Origin: JAJFKX01 sp965230265
GTDB lineage: Bacteria > Pseudomonadota > Gammaproteobacteria > Xanthomonadales > Wenzhouxiangellaceae
Assembly: GCA_965230265.1 (NCBI GenBank)
Contig: OZ245999.1
Coordinates: 2,232,001-2,296,000 of the forward strand
DNA: 64,000 bases
Direction of reading: 5' to 3'
Positions 34,072 through 42,286 of the stretch are shown here, in pieces; positions within the stretch are counted from its first letter, which is position 1, and every line of letters starts with the position of its first letter. The notes beneath the pieces are model-generated. The model searched no databases. It worked only from the letters and a program-made list of their open reading frames with translations, and was not told the DNA's origin. The position numbers and the translations under genes are program-made.

Positions 34072-34830
34072 TTATAGACTATCGTGATATGCGCTTTTCA
34101 GGTGCGCCCAGAAAGTATCAATAATTGTTTTAGCCACCTGCTCACGCTCTGACAATCGCTTAAGAGAGCGCTTTAATCTTTGCAGTGAATGCTGGCGTCG
34201 CCTCGTATTCATCGTTATCATTCGCCCACGATCAAAGTCCAGCAGCCAAAGCTGATCTTGTTCGTCCTTAATGATATTACTTAGATTAATATCCGCATGG
34301 TATACATCGGCCTGATGGAATCTTGCCAACAGCGCACCGGTTTTAAACGCCAATTCCGGCAGACCGGAGATATTTTCTTTGATCAAACCATCAATACTGA
34401 TGGCACCATGGATATAACGGGTGATCAAAGCCGCCCGATAGCTGCGCCCATGACGCACACAGATTGCGGCAAGGGGTGCCGGCACAGGCAGCTTTTGTTG
34501 GTGCAGGCTGGCCAGTAAACGCCACTCACGTAAGCTGCGGCTGCGTTCCCAGCCAGTAAACAAATACCGATCAAAGCTGATTTTTGCCATTTGACCACCA
34601 CGCCGATAGTGCTTAATCACTGCTGCACCAGTGGGCATTTGCACACGCCAGCAGCCCCCTCGCCCTTGGCGGAAAGTCTCTACCGGACCATAGGTTGTCC
34701 AATGATCCGCGCTGAACCATTTACTGGTAGGACGCTCCAGCCGGTCAGCATCGTATAGAATGCGTGTGTAAGGCTGGCGATGAATGGCAGCTTGCATTAA
34801 CACGTTCCATGGAAGTTTTACTGCGCACAT
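34072..34830 (-). CDS. kdkA: 3-deoxy-D-manno-octulosonic acid (Kdo) kinase
   Basis: KdkA phosphorylates Kdo in the inner core of lipopolysaccharide. ATG 34830 has AGG in place; a GTG at 34842 is also in frame. The family block FRQGRGGCWRVQMPTGAAVI is followed by the ATP-binding lysine in KHYRRGG. The kinase loop YHADINLSNII has the HxD..N pattern and the metal-binding LLDFDRGR follows. Length (252 residues) fits. It is back-to-back with the heptosyltransferase-type gene, whose start is 18 bases away, so an LPS-core locus is clear. Confidence 0.93.
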   Translation of the reverse strand: MCAVKLPWNVLMQAAIHRQPYTRILYDADRLERPTSKWFSADHWTTYGPVETFRQGRGGCWRVQMPTGAAVIKHYRRGGQMAKISFDRYLFTGWERSRSLREWRLLASLHQQKLPVPAPLAAICVRHGRSYRAALITRYIHGAISIDGLIKENISGLPELAFKTGALLARFHQADVYHADINLSNIIKDEQDQLWLLDFDRGRMITMNTRRRQHSLQRLKRSLKRLSEREQVAKTIIDTFWAHLKSAYHDSL

Positions 34831-34848
34831 ACTACCTGTCACAGATAA

Positions 34849-35904
34849 ATGAATACAGTCTCATCTGCCAAAATTTGCATGCTGCGCTTTTCTGCCCTGG
34901 GTGATCTTAGCCATGTTGTCCCACTCATCTGGGCATTACACCAACACTCTCCCGATAGTCAGATAGATTGGATTATTGACCCCAAAGCACAAGCATTGAT
35001 ACCGGATATTCCCGGACTCCGCCTGATTCCATTTAACAAAAATCATGGCTGGCGCGGGCTGCAAAATTTAAGGCGAACATTGAACGGTCAACGCTATGAC
35101 AAGCTGCTTTTGTTGCAAACCTCCGCACGAGCCAATTTAATTAGCACAGTCATAAAAGCCAAACGAAGAATTGGATGGGACAGTGCCCGTGCACGAGAAG
35201 GACAAGCACTGGTCAAAAATGCCCGAATCGAAGAAGCACCACCCCAGCATCAAGTGCAGGGTTTTTTAGCGTTTGCCCGGCATTTGGGTGTTGCAGTTAA
35301 CGAGCCTTACTGGGGGCTATCGATTAACGTTGATGCTGCTGGCTTTGCCGCACAAAACCTCCCAGGTGATCAACCAACACTTGTCATCAGCCCCTGTTCC
35401 AGCCATAGCTTACGCAATTGGCAGCCGCAAAGATATGCACAGGTGGCTGACTGGGTTCAACGGACACATGGGTGGCGCGTAGCCATTATTGGTGGCCCCA
35501 GCAATATCGAACAATCAATGGCGCTAAGCATTGAGCAACATGCTAAGGCCCCAATAGTTAATCTGGTTGGTAAAGATACCTTGCCGCAGATGTTGGCTTT
35601 ACTGGATCGGGCTAACGTTGTGATGGCCCCCGATTCCGGCCCATTGCACTGGGCCAATGCCTTGGGTAAACCTGTTGTTGGCTTATATGCAGCCACATGG
35701 TCACAACGCAGTGGCCCATATAACAGCCTGGATTTATGCGTGGATCATTTTGCCGAGGCAGCAAACAAGTATCGGCGCTGTGAGCCGGAAAACTTACGCT
35801 GGGGCACACGCATTGAACAACCAGGTGTTATGGAGCTGGTTGGTGTTGATGAAGTATGTGAAAAGCTGACACTGGCCATTGAACGGCAATCCCACAGCCA
35901 ATAA
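34849..35904 (+). CDS. Glycosyltransferase family 9 (heptosyltransferase-type)
   Basis: This 351-residue cytoplasmic enzyme has the family-9 N-terminus MLRFSALGDLSHVVPL and the C-terminal donor-site pattern MAPDSGPLHWANALGKPVVGLY. Such enzymes transfer heptose from ADP-heptose to the LPS inner core (WaaC or WaaF type). The start at 34849 gives a ten-residue lead before the core motif. Whether it is heptosyltransferase I, II or a more distant member cannot be told by eye. It lies between kdkA (divergent) and a DUF6165 gene (convergent), consistent with core assembly. Confidence 0.9.
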   Translation: MNTVSSAKICMLRFSALGDLSHVVPLIWALHQHSPDSQIDWIIDPKAQALIPDIPGLRLIPFNKNHGWRGLQNLRRTLNGQRYDKLLLLQTSARANLISTVIKAKRRIGWDSARAREGQALVKNARIEEAPPQHQVQGFLAFARHLGVAVNEPYWGLSINVDAAGFAAQNLPGDQPTLVISPCSSHSLRNWQPQRYAQVADWVQRTHGWRVAIIGGPSNIEQSMALSIEQHAKAPIVNLVGKDTLPQMLALLDRANVVMAPDSGPLHWANALGKPVVGLYAATWSQRSGPYNSLDLCVDHFAEAANKYRRCEPENLRWGTRIEQPGVMELVGVDEVCEKLTLAIERQSHSQ

Positions 35905-35930
35905 ATCGCGGCTATTACTATACGATAAAA

Positions 35931-36368
35931 TTATGTTTCTGTCTGATAATCGGTATAGGATTTTTCTTCTCGCAGGCGCGAGCCCAACCGTTCATTGATC
36001 GACTTTTTGACAGCCGCTCGTCTGTCATTGGTCAAATATACCGCCCTGGCCAGTTCGACAAACTGATTGCCGAAGTTCTTCTCACTTTCCAGGGCACGCA
36101 ACTGGTCTTCAATATCCCACAATTGGGCGTTGATGCTTTGTAACTCATCAGATAACTGTCCAATCGCTGATGCATGTTCAGAGTTATTTACGTCAGTTGC
36201 CTGCCATACAGCGGTTAGCAACAGCAGTTCATCATTCACATACTCAAGCTGAACAGCATCGTGAATACGGGCTGATTTCAGCTTAAGTATGCTGATCTTG
36301 TCCAGCAGCTCTCCCGGTGATACCGGGATGCTGATCTGATCAATGGCCGGCTTTGAAATATCAGTCAC
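35931..36368 (-). CDS. DUF6165-family protein
   Basis: I start at GTG 36368, which overlaps the stop of the upstream OmpA gene in GTGACTGA; the open frame upstream to 36482 is a shadow inside that gene. The 145-residue protein begins VTDISKPAIDQISIPVSPGE and has the family core SPGELLDKISILKLKSARI. Long charged helices follow (ELLLLTAVWQ, QLRALESEKNFGNQF). The family often lies near LPS glycosyltransferase genes and its role is unknown. Overlap with the OmpA-type gene suggests translational coupling. Confidence 0.82.
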   Translation of the reverse strand: MTDISKPAIDQISIPVSPGELLDKISILKLKSARIHDAVQLEYVNDELLLLTAVWQATDVNNSEHASAIGQLSDELQSINAQLWDIEDQLRALESEKNFGNQFVELARAVYLTNDRRAAVKKSINERLGSRLREEKSYTDYQTET

Positions 36369-38709
36369 CGATCCAGATAGCCACTGTAGCGGTATCCGTA
36401 TTACCAAATGTATCGGAAATGCTATAGACCAGTGATGTGCCACCAACAAATTGGAATGGCGGTGTATAAGTGATGGTGCCATCTGGGTTGATCGCGGCAG
36501 ACCCTACCGATGGTTGCTGCACAATACTGTCCAGTGTAATGGGGTCACCATCTGGGTCACTGTCATTGGCCAGCACATCAAAAGTACCAAATGCATTCAT
36601 GGCAATCATAAAGCGGTCATCCACGGCAACAGGTGGCGAACCTGGTGTCACCGTAACGCTGACCTGAGCAGTGGCCTGATTACCGGCCGCATCGGCAATG
36701 GTGTAACTGAAGCTGTCAGTTCCAGAAAAACCTGCATTCGCAGTATATGAGACCTGATCACCATTCACCTGGGCACTGCCATTGGCTGGCTGGGTGACAC
36801 TAACCAGATTGATCGCATCACCTTCAGGATCGCTATCATTGGCCAACACATCGATGCTAATGGTTTGACCTGCGTTGGCGGTCGCACTGTCGCTGACAGC
36901 AATCGGCGCGGCATTGGCCGGCGCTACAATGATGGTGACATTGGCGCTTTGCTGGCCACCAAAGCCATCATCGACGGTATAGATAAAGTTATCTGTACCA
37001 GTAAAGCCAGTATTCGGCGTGTACAGCACCTGATCGCCGGAAATGCTGACGGTACCGCTCGATGGTGTGCTGACACTGATGATCTGCAGACTGTCGCCGT
37101 CAGGGTCAGAGTCGTTGCTGAGGACATTCAGGGCATTATCGATGCTGTCTTGATCGAGGTTAAAGCTATCGTCCTGCAGAGCGGGCTGATCATTATCGAA
37201 AATGGTTTGACCTTCAACAACCTCTGTGTCGACCTGCTGAGTCCGGTAAACATCAACACGGCGTTTGTGCCGAACCGGTGTACGTAAAGCCCGTCGAATC
37301 CAAGGCGCTTCTGTTGGAACTTCTACCTGGCGCCACTCCAGAACCGGCTCCTGAGGCCCAGTTGCCGGGCGACGAACTTCAGTCTCAGTGGCAAACTCGA
37401 TTTCTACACGCCGGTTCAAACGACGGGTTTCTTCGGTTTCATTGGAGTAACGAGGCTCAGCTTCACCTTTCCAGTCAATCTCAATCTGATCTTCATTTAA
37501 ACCACGCGATAGCATGTAGTCACGTACCGCTTTAACACGGTTTTCGGACAAAGAAAGGTTGTATTCATCAGTACCGAGGTTACAGGTATGACCGACCAGC
37601 TTGATGCTGCCCACCAGACGCGCCTCTTCGATCCTTGCCAGTAAGTCATCTAAAATACCGGTTGCCTGAGGCAGCAACTCATATTCATCCAGTTCAAAAT
37701 TGGCCTCGTTGGAAACATCCACCTGGTTCATAAATACACTGCCTTCTCGCTCGCTGGGTGTGGCAGATACTGCAGGCGTCACTTCAAACTGTTGTGATTG
37801 ATAAACCCGTACAGGGCGGTGTGTTTCGCCGAAATTATAGGTGTAGTAAATACCACCGCGCCAATCAGTGCGATCGATCTCAAATGGGCCCGATTTACGT
37901 GCCCATGCACCGCGCAGTGATAGCATATGACCACTGCGGCCGAAGACTTTATCCAGTCTGGCAGAGGCAGTAAATTGATCAGCGCCATCGGCACCATTTT
38001 CAAAGTCTGCACCCAAGGTCAAACGCAATTGCGGGTCATAAATATAGGTACCACCGCGAACGCCCACCCCCCATTCATAAACTTCTTCGAATATCTGAGT
38101 CGTGGTAGTAATGGTGTCAGTGCGGCTAAAGCCACGACCATTGAGAGTTCCGGTAATAAACGTCGTATCATTACTGATAATGGTATTAACCAATTCTTCT
38201 CCCGATAGACCTGCTACACCATAAACCGATGCAAAGAAGTTTTCCTTTTCAAAACCACCACCAAACGTCAATTTGCGGTGGTCTGAAATTTCGCCCTGAT
38301 CCACTGCCACGAATGTTTTGAGGATAGTGCCATCGCGATAGATGGGGTTACCATTTTCATCTTCGCCTGCGCTGACGCCATTTAGCAACCAATGATAATT
38401 CAGCTTCAGGCCGCCCGCGCCTTCACTGCCGACCCAGCCTTCGCCGATCAATGCCGATTGGTAATTCTCCGTCAGCACTGCAGTAATCTCACCGACCACA
38501 TCAAACTCTGTATCAACGCCAACACCAATACTGAATCTTGAACCTGTAAATTGCAGGTTAACGTTGTCATCACTACCACTGACTGCCACATTGCTGCCAG
38601 CCTGATCTTGAGCAAGCGCTACACTGCTTATCAGTGCCAGTACCAGTATTTGTGCGATAACAGTCCCTGTTGTTACGAATTGACGAATACCTTCAATCAT
38701 TGTTTGCAT
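36361..38709 (-). CDS. Outer-membrane protein with OmpA domain and C-terminal cadherin-like repeats
   Basis: ATG 38709, preceded by GAGAGG, gives 782 residues with a signal peptide ending SVALAQ. About 300 residues rich in beta-strand patterns follow (FTGSRFSIGVGVDTEFD, GWVGSEGAGGLKLNYH) and probably form a barrel. A peptidoglycan-binding OmpA domain lies at about 355-435 (HTCNLGTDEYNLSLSENRVKAV then RRVEIEF). At least three cadherin-like repeats fill about 505-782, with NDSDPDGD and YTPNTGFTGTDNFIYTV units. OmpA domains usually sit at the C-terminus, so the repeat array after it is unusual and may face the periplasm or be exported (inference). The next gene is translationally coupled. Confidence 0.87.
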   Translation of the reverse strand: MQTMIEGIRQFVTTGTVIAQILVLALISSVALAQDQAGSNVAVSGSDDNVNLQFTGSRFSIGVGVDTEFDVVGEITAVLTENYQSALIGEGWVGSEGAGGLKLNYHWLLNGVSAGEDENGNPIYRDGTILKTFVAVDQGEISDHRKLTFGGGFEKENFFASVYGVAGLSGEELVNTIISNDTTFITGTLNGRGFSRTDTITTTTQIFEEVYEWGVGVRGGTYIYDPQLRLTLGADFENGADGADQFTASARLDKVFGRSGHMLSLRGAWARKSGPFEIDRTDWRGGIYYTYNFGETHRPVRVYQSQQFEVTPAVSATPSEREGSVFMNQVDVSNEANFELDEYELLPQATGILDDLLARIEEARLVGSIKLVGHTCNLGTDEYNLSLSENRVKAVRDYMLSRGLNEDQIEIDWKGEAEPRYSNETEETRRLNRRVEIEFATETEVRRPATGPQEPVLEWRQVEVPTEAPWIRRALRTPVRHKRRVDVYRTQQVDTEVVEGQTIFDNDQPALQDDSFNLDQDSIDNALNVLSNDSDPDGDSLQIISVSTPSSGTVSISGDQVLYTPNTGFTGTDNFIYTVDDGFGGQQSANVTIIVAPANAAPIAVSDSATANAGQTISIDVLANDSDPEGDAINLVSVTQPANGSAQVNGDQVSYTANAGFSGTDSFSYTIADAAGNQATAQVSVTVTPGSPPVAVDDRFMIAMNAFGTFDVLANDSDPDGDPITLDSIVQQPSVGSAAINPDGTITYTPPFQFVGGTSLVYSISDTFGNTDTATVAIWIGD

Positions 38710-38949
38710 AATGCCTCTCTCAAGCCCACTTTCCCGGATTCTACCTGTGTGGTTTATGTTAACGGTTTGCATGGTCATTTAACGATATTTTTAGATTATA
38801 TCCGCTATTCGCAGAAACAACACCCACTGTATGCTTTTTATATGTGATTTTTGCTAATTGTTATCTTGGGCTACTGCCCGGCTATTGTGCTCAAAGATGC
38901 TCACCACAATTGACGGAACATACACTGCCTTCTAAACTCATACCTAGCG

Positions 38950-39306
38950 ATGAACAGGCACTTATTAACCATTACCGTTTTGACTTTTGTGCTGTTGCTG
39001 CAATCGGTTGCTGCAACAACCATGCCCACGCCTGTCAGCCATACCAGCAATGATGTTGTCGAGCTTAACCAGACGCAACCCTGCCATGACGCCACCGACG
39101 AGAGCACCCCAGATACCGATCAAAGCTGTTGCAATAGCGACACGCAATGCCTGCAGCACTGTGATTCCCTTACAGTAGCGCTATTCAATCAACCACGCAT
39201 TGATGACCGGCAACAACCCAGTGCCCGGTTCCTGCTTGCTGCCGTCGCCTTACATGCGCCCTACCAACTGAGACTACTAAGGCCTCCAATAAGCACGCTC
39301 AAATAA
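38950..39306 (+). CDS. Small exported Cys-rich protein, CopL-like
   Basis: The 118-residue precursor has a signal peptide ending SVAATT. A cysteine cluster follows with CHDATDES, DQSCCNSDTQC and LQHCDSL, suited to binding a soft metal. It resembles the small CopL-type proteins that open copper-resistance operons, but the match is by pattern only. It is about 50 bases upstream of a TolC-like gene and a multicopper oxidase, all on the same strand, which supports a copper role. Confidence 0.7.
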   Translation: MNRHLLTITVLTFVLLLQSVAATTMPTPVSHTSNDVVELNQTQPCHDATDESTPDTDQSCCNSDTQCLQHCDSLTVALFNQPRIDDRQQPSARFLLAAVALHAPYQLRLLRPPISTLK

Positions 39307-39356
39307 ACCCAGGAGTTGGTGCTTAGCACCAATGGTTTGTTATTTGGAGATGCTTA

Positions 39357-40883
39357 ATGTCTTTTCGAAAATTGAGTTCAGCCAGCATAATATGCCTGCT
39401 GGCAGGCTGTGCAGGTATTCCACAAGACCGTGGGCTAACCGATGTACAGCGATATTTAAATCAACAAGGTGGTCCACAGCTCACCAACCCTGACAGTGCC
39501 ACAGTCGAACAACGCCGCACATTGCTTAGGCAATGGCTGTCACAACCGATTGACGCCAACCTAGCTGTGCGCATCGCTATGCTGCGAAACCCGCGTATTC
39601 GCGAAGGTTATGCTGTGCTGGGTATTACCCAGGCAGACTTATACGATGCTGCACGTCTCGCTAACCCAACCTTATCTGCCGCAGTGCTGGATTCCAGTGC
39701 TGCTGATAGCCAGCCGCAGATCACGCTGGGACTGGCGCAAAATTTTGCCAACCTGTTGCTGTTGGGCCCACGCAAGCGCATTGCCAGCCAGGAAGTAGAA
39801 CGGGCCAAGCTGTTGACTGCTCAACAGGTATTAAATCTGGCAGCAGAGGTCGAAATGGCCTACTACCAGTATGTCGGTACGGCACAGGTGGCACAGATGC
39901 GGCAATTGGCAGCACAGGCGGCACGCATTTCTGCCGATCTGGCCACACGCTTTTATAACGCGGGCAATATCAATCGAAAAGAACTACAAATGGAACACGC
40001 TGCTGCTACCGACGCAGATATTCAAGCCAGCCTGGCAGCGGCCGAAGCCGTCGCTGCCCGTACAGAACTCAATCGAGTTATGGGTTTGACAGCAGAAGAG
40101 TCGAACTGGGAAGCCAAAATTGAACTTTCATTGCCGGTAAAACAGGAAGACGACGCTCAACAGTTACTCAACTTGGCCAACAGTCAACGTTTGGATTTAC
40201 AGGCAGCACGACAAGCAGTCGTATTGCTCGAAGATGCACTGGGCCTAGCACGCAGCTATCGCTATCTTGGCAGTTTTGAGTTAGGGGTTGAGTATGAACG
40301 GGAAACCGATGGTTCACGGTTGCTGGGGCCAACGCTGGCTTTGCAACTACCGATTTTCAATCAAGGTGATGGCAGTGTTATGCGAGCACTATCACGACTG
40401 GAGCGCAGCCGGGCCCGAACCAACCAGCTGGAAATCAATATCAGCAACGCTGTGTCACTGGCCAGCAACAAGGTTATGGTGCAGCGTGAATTGGTAGAAC
40501 GTTACCAGCAGCAGCTGATACCTCAGCGTGAGGAAGTGGTGCAGCGCATGCAGGAATTGCAACTGTTCATGATTATCGGCCAGTTTGAGTTACTGAATGC
40601 CAAACAACAAGAGTACGACGCTTACCAGGGTTACATTGAAAGACTGCGCGACTATTGGTTGGCACGTGTGGAGCTGACACGCGAAGTTGGTGCCGTCTTA
40701 CCCAGTTCCAACACCGACGGGCAGCAGATACTGGATGTGGAAACGCTGACCAGGCCCAAAGGCGGACACCATCATCATGGTGCAATGGAGAACATGGGTG
40801 GCGATGGCCAACATCAGCGACATCATTCACAACAAGCAGATACAAATGCCGCTTTAAACCACCAACACGGAGATCACCAATGA
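39357..40883 (+). CDS. TolC-family outer-membrane efflux lipoprotein with a His-rich tail
   Basis: The 508-residue precursor has lipobox LAGC near residue 18 and two helical repeats of the outer-membrane-factor type (EVEMAYYQYVGTAQVAQMRQ and AVSLASNKVMVQRELVERYQ). It is close in type to CusC-like channels. The last 45 residues are rich in His, Asn and Gln (GGHHHHGAMENMGG, QHQRHH), a tail not needed for the channel fold and suited to metal binding. GGAG precedes the ATG. The next gene, a multicopper oxidase, overlaps the stop by 4 bases. No inner-membrane pump or adaptor gene is visible. Confidence 0.88.
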   Translation: MSFRKLSSASIICLLAGCAGIPQDRGLTDVQRYLNQQGGPQLTNPDSATVEQRRTLLRQWLSQPIDANLAVRIAMLRNPRIREGYAVLGITQADLYDAARLANPTLSAAVLDSSAADSQPQITLGLAQNFANLLLLGPRKRIASQEVERAKLLTAQQVLNLAAEVEMAYYQYVGTAQVAQMRQLAAQAARISADLATRFYNAGNINRKELQMEHAAATDADIQASLAAAEAVAARTELNRVMGLTAEESNWEAKIELSLPVKQEDDAQQLLNLANSQRLDLQAARQAVVLLEDALGLARSYRYLGSFELGVEYERETDGSRLLGPTLALQLPIFNQGDGSVMRALSRLERSRARTNQLEINISNAVSLASNKVMVQRELVERYQQQLIPQREEVVQRMQELQLFMIIGQFELLNAKQQEYDAYQGYIERLRDYWLARVELTREVGAVLPSSNTDGQQILDVETLTRPKGGHHHHGAMENMGGDGQHQRHHSQQADTNAALNHQHGDHQ

Positions 40884-42196
40884 TTACCAGACGTCATTTA
40901 CTGTCCGGCGCCAGTGCTGGCGCACTCGCCTCATTGGTGACCAGTTATAAACCCGGCTATGCCGCCCAGGCACCGGATATCGCTGGCCAGAGTGATGCAA
41001 CAAACCTATCCAGCTTGCCATATAAACCGGTAAAAACCCTAAATGGCTGGACACTGCCTTACCGTATGAACAAGGGTGTCAAAGAGTTTCACCTGGTCGC
41101 TGAAGAAATCGAGCATGAGTTCAGCCCTGGATCGGTAGCCAAATGCTGGGGTTACAACGGCACTACGCCGGGGCCGACCATTGAAGCTGTTGAAGGCGAT
41201 CGGGTAAGGGTATTTGTCACCAACTGCCTGCAGGAACACACCACAATGCACTGGCATGGCCTGATTTTACCCGCCGGCATGGATGGTGTGGGTGGTTTAA
41301 ACCAGCCTCATATTCAACCGGGTGAAACCTACGTGTATGAGTTCGATGTGGTGCAGCACGGCACACACATGTACCACCCGCATGCCGATGAAATGACGCA
41401 GATGGCCTATGGGATGATGGGTTGTTTTATCATCCATCCCAAAGCCGGTGAAGCAGTGGCCATTGATCGTGATTACTGCTTTTTGCTGCACAACTGGGCA
41501 TTGCATCCCGGCACCTATAGACCTGACCCTTCGATTATGGTGGATTTTGATTTATGGACCTTCAACAGCAAGGTATTCCCTTCGATTGATCCTTTTGTCG
41601 CACGTACCGGCGAGCGTATCCGGATTCGTATTGGCAACCTTTCAATGTGGAATCATCCTATTCATGTGCATGGTGTGGAATATCTGGTGACAGGCTCTGA
41701 CGGTGGTCGCTGGCCGCAATCTCAATGGCGACGGGAGGTCACGGAAATTGTTGGTGTGGGCCAGATGCGCGATATTGAATTTGCCGGTGTGGCGGGTGAC
41801 TGGGCATTTCACTGCCATATGGCACACCACACCATGAATGCAATGGGTCACGGCATACCGAATAACACCGGCGTGGACCAAGCAGGTATCCAACAGCAGA
41901 TCCGCAACATTCTGCCTGGCTATATTCCGATGGGCCGTTACGGCATGGCTGAGCACCAGGACCATACCTCACGAGGCCTGCACCCAGGCCCGGAAAATAC
42001 CTTACCGATGATGATGGGCAAAGGCCCATTCGGCAATATCGAGATGGGCGGTATGTTTACTGTCGTCAAGGTCCGTGATGATCAAAGACCAGGCGATTTT
42101 AGTGATCCGGGCTGGTACCAATACCCACAAGGTACGGTGGCCAGCCGGGTGAGCACCGACCCTGATTTTGGTCATCCGATACGGCTTTCAAGCTGA
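40880..42196 (+). CDS. Tat-exported multicopper oxidase, probable copper-resistance oxidase
   Basis: The start ATG overlaps the TolC-like stop as ATGA. The N-terminus MITRRHLLSGASAG is a twin-arginine signal. The 438-residue protein has the type I/II/III copper motifs: HWHGLILP, HGTHMYHPHADE, NHPIHVHGVEY and the C-terminal DWAFHCHMAHHTMNAMG. The late region is rich in Met and Gly (MMMGKGPFGNIEMGGMF). Such enzymes oxidise Cu(I) to the less toxic Cu(II) in the periplasm. It completes the CopL-like/OMF/oxidase unit. A copper role is inferred from motifs and context. Confidence 0.93.
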   Translation: MITRRHLLSGASAGALASLVTSYKPGYAAQAPDIAGQSDATNLSSLPYKPVKTLNGWTLPYRMNKGVKEFHLVAEEIEHEFSPGSVAKCWGYNGTTPGPTIEAVEGDRVRVFVTNCLQEHTTMHWHGLILPAGMDGVGGLNQPHIQPGETYVYEFDVVQHGTHMYHPHADEMTQMAYGMMGCFIIHPKAGEAVAIDRDYCFLLHNWALHPGTYRPDPSIMVDFDLWTFNSKVFPSIDPFVARTGERIRIRIGNLSMWNHPIHVHGVEYLVTGSDGGRWPQSQWRREVTEIVGVGQMRDIEFAGVAGDWAFHCHMAHHTMNAMGHGIPNNTGVDQAGIQQQIRNILPGYIPMGRYGMAEHQDHTSRGLHPGPENTLPMMMGKGPFGNIEMGGMFTVVKVRDDQRPGDFSDPGWYQYPQGTVASRVSTDPDFGHPIRLSS

Positions 42197-42234
42197 TCAC
42201 CTTGATAAGCGTTTAATCGACTGGCCCTGAATGC

Positions 42235-42260
42235 AAAAAGGCGCCGCAATGCGGCGCCTT
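42235..42260 (-). terminator. Intrinsic terminator of the rpsO-pnp transcript
   Basis: aaggcgccgc, loop aat, gcggcgcctt is a perfect 10-bp stem. On the minus strand it is followed by a run of five T. It lies 27 bases beyond the pnp stop and also ends the convergent copper operon region. Confidence 0.92.
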
Positions 42261-42286
42261 GAATCAATAATGATTGATGAATCAGA

